Shown here: one piece after another, positions 5,970 to 9,338 of the stretch | Layout: every line of letters begins with the position of its first letter | How positions within the stretch are numbered: position 1 is the stretch's first letter | Assembly: GCA_012800145.1 (NCBI GenBank) | Contig: JAAZJW010000051.1 | Location: forward strand, 1 to 9,338 | DNA: 9,338 nt | Direction of reading: 5' to 3' | From: Clostridiales bacterium | GTDB lineage: Bacteria; Bacillota; Clostridia; Peptostreptococcales; Natronincolaceae | Notes under the pieces: model-generated | The model's input: only the letters and a program-made list of their open reading frames with translations | Database searches by the model: none | What the model was told of the DNA's origin: nothing | Translations under genes and position numbers: made by a program

Positions 5970-7118
5970 TTACAACCTTTCTAAAGCAATATTCGAAAGT
6001 GTTTTCATCAATTTCCTTTTATATCCGGAACCCACATTGGATTTTAATATTTCTTGGCCCTTTGATAACATTATTGATTCCAGATTTGAAACACTACCCC
6101 CTATTTTTTTCACTATATTTACATATAAATTGGCCGCCCTTTCCAGAAAGTCTTCCGGGTCATCGGCTGAGTTAATAAATTCTACCGGTATTAACGGCCA
6201 TCTCCATGCCGGCCTGTGAAGTCCATCCCTGACAATATTTATTCTTTGCCCAAGTGCTTGATAATACATGTTACAATTTTCTAAAAAGCCCGGAAGTACT
6301 GCAAAAATAACTACTGCCCCCATTATTAGTCCGTTTGAACATCCGTCGATCATTCTACGTATCAGATTTGCTGCTTCTTTATATTTCCTTGAAGGTGCTC
6401 GTGAACTATGAACTAAGGTTTTTTCATTTTCATCAAAAAGAAGCAATGTTCCTGTTGTCCCAAGATGGTACAAAGCTCCCAAGGCTGTTTTTAAAATAAA
6501 TTCGGAGTTCCTTTTTGTTAGGTTGCCTTTTATCCCCATAAGACCATTATCTCTTAATGATACCACTGATACCTTGTGACCCAGTAGATATTGTTTTAAT
6601 AATTCCCAGGCCTTATTATCCAAACTGTTTTTTTGTGTTGCATAAATCATGGCATTTACAAAACCGGGACATGGCAAATATTCTCCCTTTAATTTTTCAA
6701 TGTTGGGAGTAATATCATATTCACCCAAAGCAGCAAGTATTTCCGGCAAGGAACGAATTATTTGATTGCCTGATCTTATTTCCATGTTCTGAAGTATGTA
6801 TTCCGTAACTAATTTCCAGTCTGTAAAACTTATGGCTTGGGACAAATCCGTGCTCGCTACTACCATACCCCTACTAAAAGCCAACTCACGCAACATATTC
6901 AGAATATGTGATTTACCTGAACCATAGACCCCTTCATAAAATTTGCATGTTGCACCACCACAGGATACTATATCTTCAATTATTTCTTCCTCAAAATACT
7001 TTAAATATCCGTCGGTACCTACATCAACTAAATGAGAAGCATCTTGAGGGGCAGTACCGAATGAAGCTATTTGCTCAAGAGCATTTACTAAAATTTCATT
7101 AGTCTCAAATGAGTCCAT
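5970..7118 (-). CDS. DUF2791/BrxD-like P-loop ATPase 1
   Basis: This encodes 382 residues. The N-terminal signature FGTAPQDASHLVDVG (20-34) parallels ATPase 2 (YGTAPEDG...VG). Walker A is GVYGSGKS (63-70), Walker B is LLLFDENEKT (225-234, D229 and E230), and QALGQRI (287-293) corresponds to PALQQRI of ATPase 2. The two proteins are thus diverged paralogues, with clear matches only around motifs. The end of the upstream gene overlaps this start by one base (TAATG), which suggests translational coupling. AAAGGGGG lies 12 bases upstream of ATG. It is slightly short for BrxD, but no domain looks missing. The family assignment rests on motif order and spacing, and the biological role is inferred from the neighbouring helicase. 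Confidence 0.78.
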   Translation of the reverse strand: MDSFETNEILVNALEQIASFGTAPQDASHLVDVGTDGYLKYFEEEIIEDIVSCGGATCKFYEGVYGSGKSHILNMLRELAFSRGMVVASTDLSQAISFTDWKLVTEYILQNMEIRSGNQIIRSLPEILAALGEYDITPNIEKLKGEYLPCPGFVNAMIYATQKNSLDNKAWELLKQYLLGHKVSVVSLRDNGLMGIKGNLTKRNSEFILKTALGALYHLGTTGTLLLFDENEKTLVHSSRAPSRKYKEAANLIRRMIDGCSNGLIMGAVVIFAVLPGFLENCNMYYQALGQRINIVRDGLHRPAWRWPLIPVEFINSADDPEDFLERAANLYVNIVKKIGGSVSNLESIMLSKGQEILKSNVGSGYKRKLMKTLSNIALERL

Positions 7119-7993
7119 TATGCTTCGGTGCCCCCTTTATATGCATAGGCATAACACATCACCTTGTATTCCTCATTTGCATTAATGCCATTAACAATAA
7201 AGCCCTTGCCTTTTGATGTTTCTTGCATACTTCCGGTTTGAAGGACAATTTTCTTGTTGTCGGGTATTTCGGAACCCCACATTCTGTACATATCCATGTT
7301 ATACAGGAAATTCCAAAGGGGAAATTCAAGATATTTGTTGATTTTGCCGGTGATTTTTTTACTTTCAAGATGTTTTCTGATCAGTGCAATTCTAAATTCT
7401 TTATAAAGGTCATGTATTGGAAGTATTTTCGGATCCCCTGTACTATTTAAACGAAATATCCCTTGTGTATACGCTTCCCAAAATAATTCAACCAACTGTT
7501 CTTTGGGAATAATAGCATCATTTAGCATACTATCCGCTTTTTCCTCAAGCTCAATAAAGTCTTCTTTACTATTTATGTTTGACCATTTAATAACCACCTC
7601 GCCGTTATATAAAATCCTACACTTAGCAAATTCCGGTTTTGTATTTAGTTGAAATTTGTTTATGCGCCATCCCCCACTATATTCCCGCACTATCTTTCCT
7701 TGATTGATCATTTCTTTTATATAACCGGTTTCATGTTTCTTAAAGTCTTTAACTTTTTCGATTTTTATTTTATTGATAAATTCTTGGCAAGATAATTTAT
7801 GTTTTTCTATTTCGCTACCCAAAATATCAATTTCAGGAATCCTTGAAATAGCCTTTTCCAATTTTTCTATTGCATCACTATCCGTTGACTTGATTTTTTT
7901 AAAATCATTAGTAAATCTCCAAAGACTTCTGAATGATTTAAGATATTCATTTATACGTTCTTTTTCGTCCAATACAGTACTGTTTTCATCCAT
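7118..7993 (-). CDS. Unrecognised 291-residue protein, first gene of the ATPase/helicase operon
   Basis: I do not recognise this family. The protein is soluble: no signal peptide, no membrane segment and no cysteine cluster. Residues 1-105 are charged and helical, with a possible coiled coil (DAIEKLEKAISRIPEIDILG, EIEKHKLSCQEFINKIK). Residues about 112-145 look like beta-strands rich in aromatic residues (GGWRINKFQL, YNGEVVIKW). The remainder is helical with LVELFWEAYTQGIF (166-179) and FPLWNFLYNMDMYRMWG (about 224-240). No nuclease, TerB or methyltransferase motif was seen. It begins with ATG preceded by AAAGGAG at nine-base spacing, and its stop overlaps the ATPase 1 start. Being first in the operon and cotranscribed, it is probably a dedicated part of the system. 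It occupies the slot of a sensor or adaptor, such as SngA in Shango, but I cannot show homology. Confidence 0.8.
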   Translation of the reverse strand: MDENSTVLDEKERINEYLKSFRSLWRFTNDFKKIKSTDSDAIEKLEKAISRIPEIDILGSEIEKHKLSCQEFINKIKIEKVKDFKKHETGYIKEMINQGKIVREYSGGWRINKFQLNTKPEFAKCRILYNGEVVIKWSNINSKEDFIELEEKADSMLNDAIIPKEQLVELFWEAYTQGIFRLNSTGDPKILPIHDLYKEFRIALIRKHLESKKITGKINKYLEFPLWNFLYNMDMYRMWGSEIPDNKKIVLQTGSMQETSKGKGFIVNGINANEEYKVMCYAYAYKGGTEA

Positions 7994-8092
7994 GGCAATT
8001 TACTCCTTTCTATATCTTTTTATTATTTCTACATAATATTTCAAAATCCTTTCAAATTTATTACTATTCTGCAATTATTGCCAAAATATCAA

Positions 8093-8128
8093 AGGGATGC
8101 TTTGCTCAATGGTGAGCAAAGCATCCCT
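8093..8128 (-). terminator. Perfect 16-bp hairpin between the hydrolase remnant and the operon
   Basis: AGGGATGCTTTGCTCA (8093-8108) and its exact complement (8113-8128) flank the 4-base loop ATGG. On the minus strand the stem is followed by TTTGATATTTT, an imperfect U-tract. It would stop transcripts coming from the restriction and hydrolase region before the defence operon, about 100 bases upstream of its first start codon. The poor U-tract leaves a small mobile-element end or a protein site as alternatives. I find no convincing sigma-A promoter between it and 7993, although one must lie there if this is a terminator. Confidence 0.5.
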
Positions 8129-8161
8129 AGTTCCGAAATCACCAAGTCTGATTCAAATGAA

Positions 8162-8176
8162 CGGTGCCAGGCACCG
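8162..8176. repeat. CGGTGCC-A-GGCACCG palindrome
   Basis: This is a perfect 7-bp inverted repeat around a single A, located 25 bases beyond the stop of the hydrolase remnant. The GGTGCC-A-GGCACC core resembles a short extragenic palindrome that I recall as recurring in many low-GC bacterial genomes. It lies where the hydrolase gene has lost its 3' part, so it may mark the deletion junction. Confidence 0.4.
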
Positions 8177-8200
8177 ATGATCCCATTCGTTGGCTGGATC

Positions 8201-8630
8201 CTAAAGTTTCTGGTTATCATTAATGCCCTGGTAAATAATTAAATTGCATTCAGTCCCTAAGGTATTATAAAGATATGGCAAATAATATATATTTTTATCA
8301 ATTGCGCCATTATTTTTTATTAAATAATCGAAATATAATTGAATAATTCTACCACCTATCCTATAGGAAACAGTTCTGAAGGAATTTAAGTAAGCCGGAA
8401 ACAACCAAGCAGAATTGTCAATTAACAAATTAAACAATCCCGGCGCAAAAAGATTACACAAATGAGCTAAATAGGCCCCATGAAAATGACCATAAACAAT
8501 GGACCATTAGCAAAATGCTAATATCGGGTAATGCTTTGATAAACGCCCTGCGGGACCCAACCGACTGTTTTAATACATGTTTTGTTTCAAGACCCACATT
8601 TGGCAGCAGCTTTGGCAACAAATTATTCAT
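8201..8630 (-). pseudogene. Decayed DUF2920-like alpha/beta-hydrolase
   Basis: Two frames make up this remnant. From the ATG at 8630 one frame runs 58 residues to a stop at 8454. The conserved part continues in another frame from about 8500: VYGHFHGAYLAHLCNLFAPGL, then IDNSAWLFPAYLNS, ending at 8201 with IIYQGINDNQKL. The YGHxHGAYL element is an alpha/beta-hydrolase nucleophile elbow (G-x-S-x-G), but serine is replaced by phenylalanine (TTT). The pattern recalls DUF2920-like proteins, some of which lie in flagellin-modification loci. The frame breaks at a palindrome (ATTAGCA-AAA-TGCTAAT, 8506-8522), and the 3' part is missing compared with the family, which continues past the DNQ region. Frameshift, truncation and catalytic loss together mean a pseudogene. 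A TTG-started 86-residue protein from 8461 is formally possible but unlikely. Family certainty is moderate. Confidence 0.6.
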
Positions 8631-8668
8631 TTACACATTTACCTACTCCTATGCAATATAATGTATAT

Positions 8669-8697
8669 ATTATATAGGTATCCCTTCCCTATTTCAA
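8669..8697 (-). promoter_or_regulatory. Sigma-A promoter of the hydrolase remnant
   Basis: TTGAAA (8697-8692), a 17-base spacer and TATAAT (8674-8669) form a near-consensus promoter on the minus strand. A start near 8662 precedes AGGAG (8650-8646) and the ATG at 8630. It probably served the hydrolase gene and may still be active. The 123 bases from here to the restriction gene (8698-8820) hold no other feature that I can see. Confidence 0.65.
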
Positions 8698-8820
8698 CAA
8701 CATACAGGTAATATTCCGATTTTTCTGCCTATATCCCTGTTATATGAATAATTATTGCCCAAAAGCCGCTCAAAACTGAATATAAGGAATTGACTATTTT
8801 TCTGTTTTATCCGTTACAAC

Positions 8821-9338
8821 TTAAAATTCAGTTTCAAAATCTATATATGTTTGGGTTGCTTCCTTGATCAAATTATCTTGCCATTCGAAAAGGCTGGGCT
8901 CATCTGACTCATAATACTTATCAAATACCTTATATAAATACCTGTATTTGATATTTTTATTTATAATGATTTTTAATGCTCCGGTATCTAAAGAAATAAT
9001 TTTCATCCCATCCACTATTTCATCCCCATTGCCGTAATATTGCATATATTTTCGGCCCCGAAAATCTGCCATAACATTTTTGTGTAAATACGTGCTAATA
9101 AACAAGGTATAGTCGAAAGGATTATTTGATTTCAATAAAAATTCGCCCAAATGCCGCGATACCGGCTCCATTTCCATCCTTCTTTGACTAGTACCTTCAG
9201 ATAGGGTAGCCTCTATCAGCAACGAATGTTTGGGAAAATCCCGACAAGCACTGTATTCATAAATGATATCAGCGCTTCCTCCAGTTGCATGAGCCTTAGG
9301 CAATAAATTCGGTTCAAGTGATAATTTCATATATTCTA
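8821..9338 (-). CDS. AlwI-family type II restriction endonuclease, C-terminal part
   Basis: The frame is still open at the right edge, so the 5' part lies outside the window, and the ATG at 9330 is almost certainly internal. The visible part (about 170 residues) contains HATGGSADIIYEY, LLIEATLSEG, then SQRRMEMEPVSRHLGEFLL, the conserved block of the AlwI family (RE_AlwI). AlwI itself is a type IIS enzyme that cuts outside GGATC. Counting from M at 9330, D21 and E40 of the E-A-T element are the likely acidic residues of a PD-(D/E)xK-type metal site, with threonine in the usual lysine position. The following Q-R-R and E-P-V-x-R-H are family-specific. The stop is at 8821. Cognate methyltransferase genes would be expected upstream, beyond 9338. 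Whether this homologue recognises GGATC cannot be told from its C-terminus. Confidence 0.8.
   Translation of the reverse strand, partial: EYMKLSLEPNLLPKAHATGGSADIIYEYSACRDFPKHSLLIEATLSEGTSQRRMEMEPVSRHLGEFLLKSNNPFDYTLFISTYLHKNVMADFRGRKYMQYYGNGDEIVDGMKIISLDTGALKIIINKNIKYRYLYKVFDKYYESDEPSLFEWQDNLIKEATQTYIDFETEF

Noticed and set aside
1182..7993. Complete BREX system
   Set aside because: No PglX methyltransferase, PglZ phosphatase, BrxA, BrxB, or large BrxC/PglY protein is present. Only the BrxD-like and helicase parts are shared.
7118..7993. TerB-domain protein (SngA) that would make this a standard Shango system
   Set aside because: I could not see the acidic TerB helices or a TerB_N/TerB_C pattern, and the protein is short. 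Homology would need a profile search.
8003..8092. Sigma-A promoter for the operon (TTGGCA or TTGAAA candidates)
   Set aside because: No -35 candidate had a reasonable -10 at 16-18 bases. Only the ribosome binding site AAAGGAG (8003-8009) is clear.
8201..8461. Independent 86-residue protein with a TTG start
   Set aside because: The same frame carries conserved hydrolase sequence upstream of the TTG (VYGHFHGAYLAH), so this is the tail of a broken gene rather than a new small gene.

Overview
The window is low in G+C and every gene I can support lies on the minus strand. It looks like a flagellated, selenocysteine-using member of the Clostridia or another low-GC Firmicute. The evidence is an intact tRNA-Sec, a YvyF-type flagellar-region protein, strong AGGAGG-type ribosome binding sites, consensus sigma-A promoters, and extragenic repeats of the GTCATCCTGAG and GGTGCC-A-GGCACC kinds that I recall as common in such genomes. 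The genus cannot be read from the sequence.

Left end (1-1181): dispersed-repeat-like palindromes lie at 1-175. They are followed (read leftwards from the promoter) by a complete tRNA-Sec unit: phased A-tracts at 404-458, a consensus promoter at 367-394, the tRNA at 239-335 and a terminator at 188-226. Next comes a small zinc-ribbon-like YvyF homologue (569-883). Its leader can fold into two mutually exclusive hairpins, and further upstream there is a 14-base direct repeat.

Centre (1182-7993): a tight five-gene operon, with junctions from a 1-base overlap to 6 bases. In order of transcription it encodes an unrecognised 291-residue protein, three different P-loop ATPases of the DUF2791/BrxD-like kind, and an Lhr-like superfamily II helicase. 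A BrxD-like ATPase with an Lhr-like helicase is the core of several anti-phage systems (the BrxD/BrxHI pair in some BREX types, SngB/SngC in Shango). Here there are three ATPases, and no methyltransferase, PglZ or recognisable TerB protein. I read it as a probable genome-defence operon of an undescribed or poorly described type. Its function is inferred from family and context only.

Right end (8037-9338): a perfect 16-bp hairpin separates the operon from a decayed alpha/beta-hydrolase gene (8201-8630). That gene has a frameshift, a truncated end and a lost nucleophile serine, yet keeps a good promoter. Beyond it is the C-terminal part of an AlwI-family type II restriction endonuclease running off the window edge. 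The restriction enzyme beside the ATPase/helicase operon supports reading 1182-9338 as a defence island inserted among housekeeping and motility genes.
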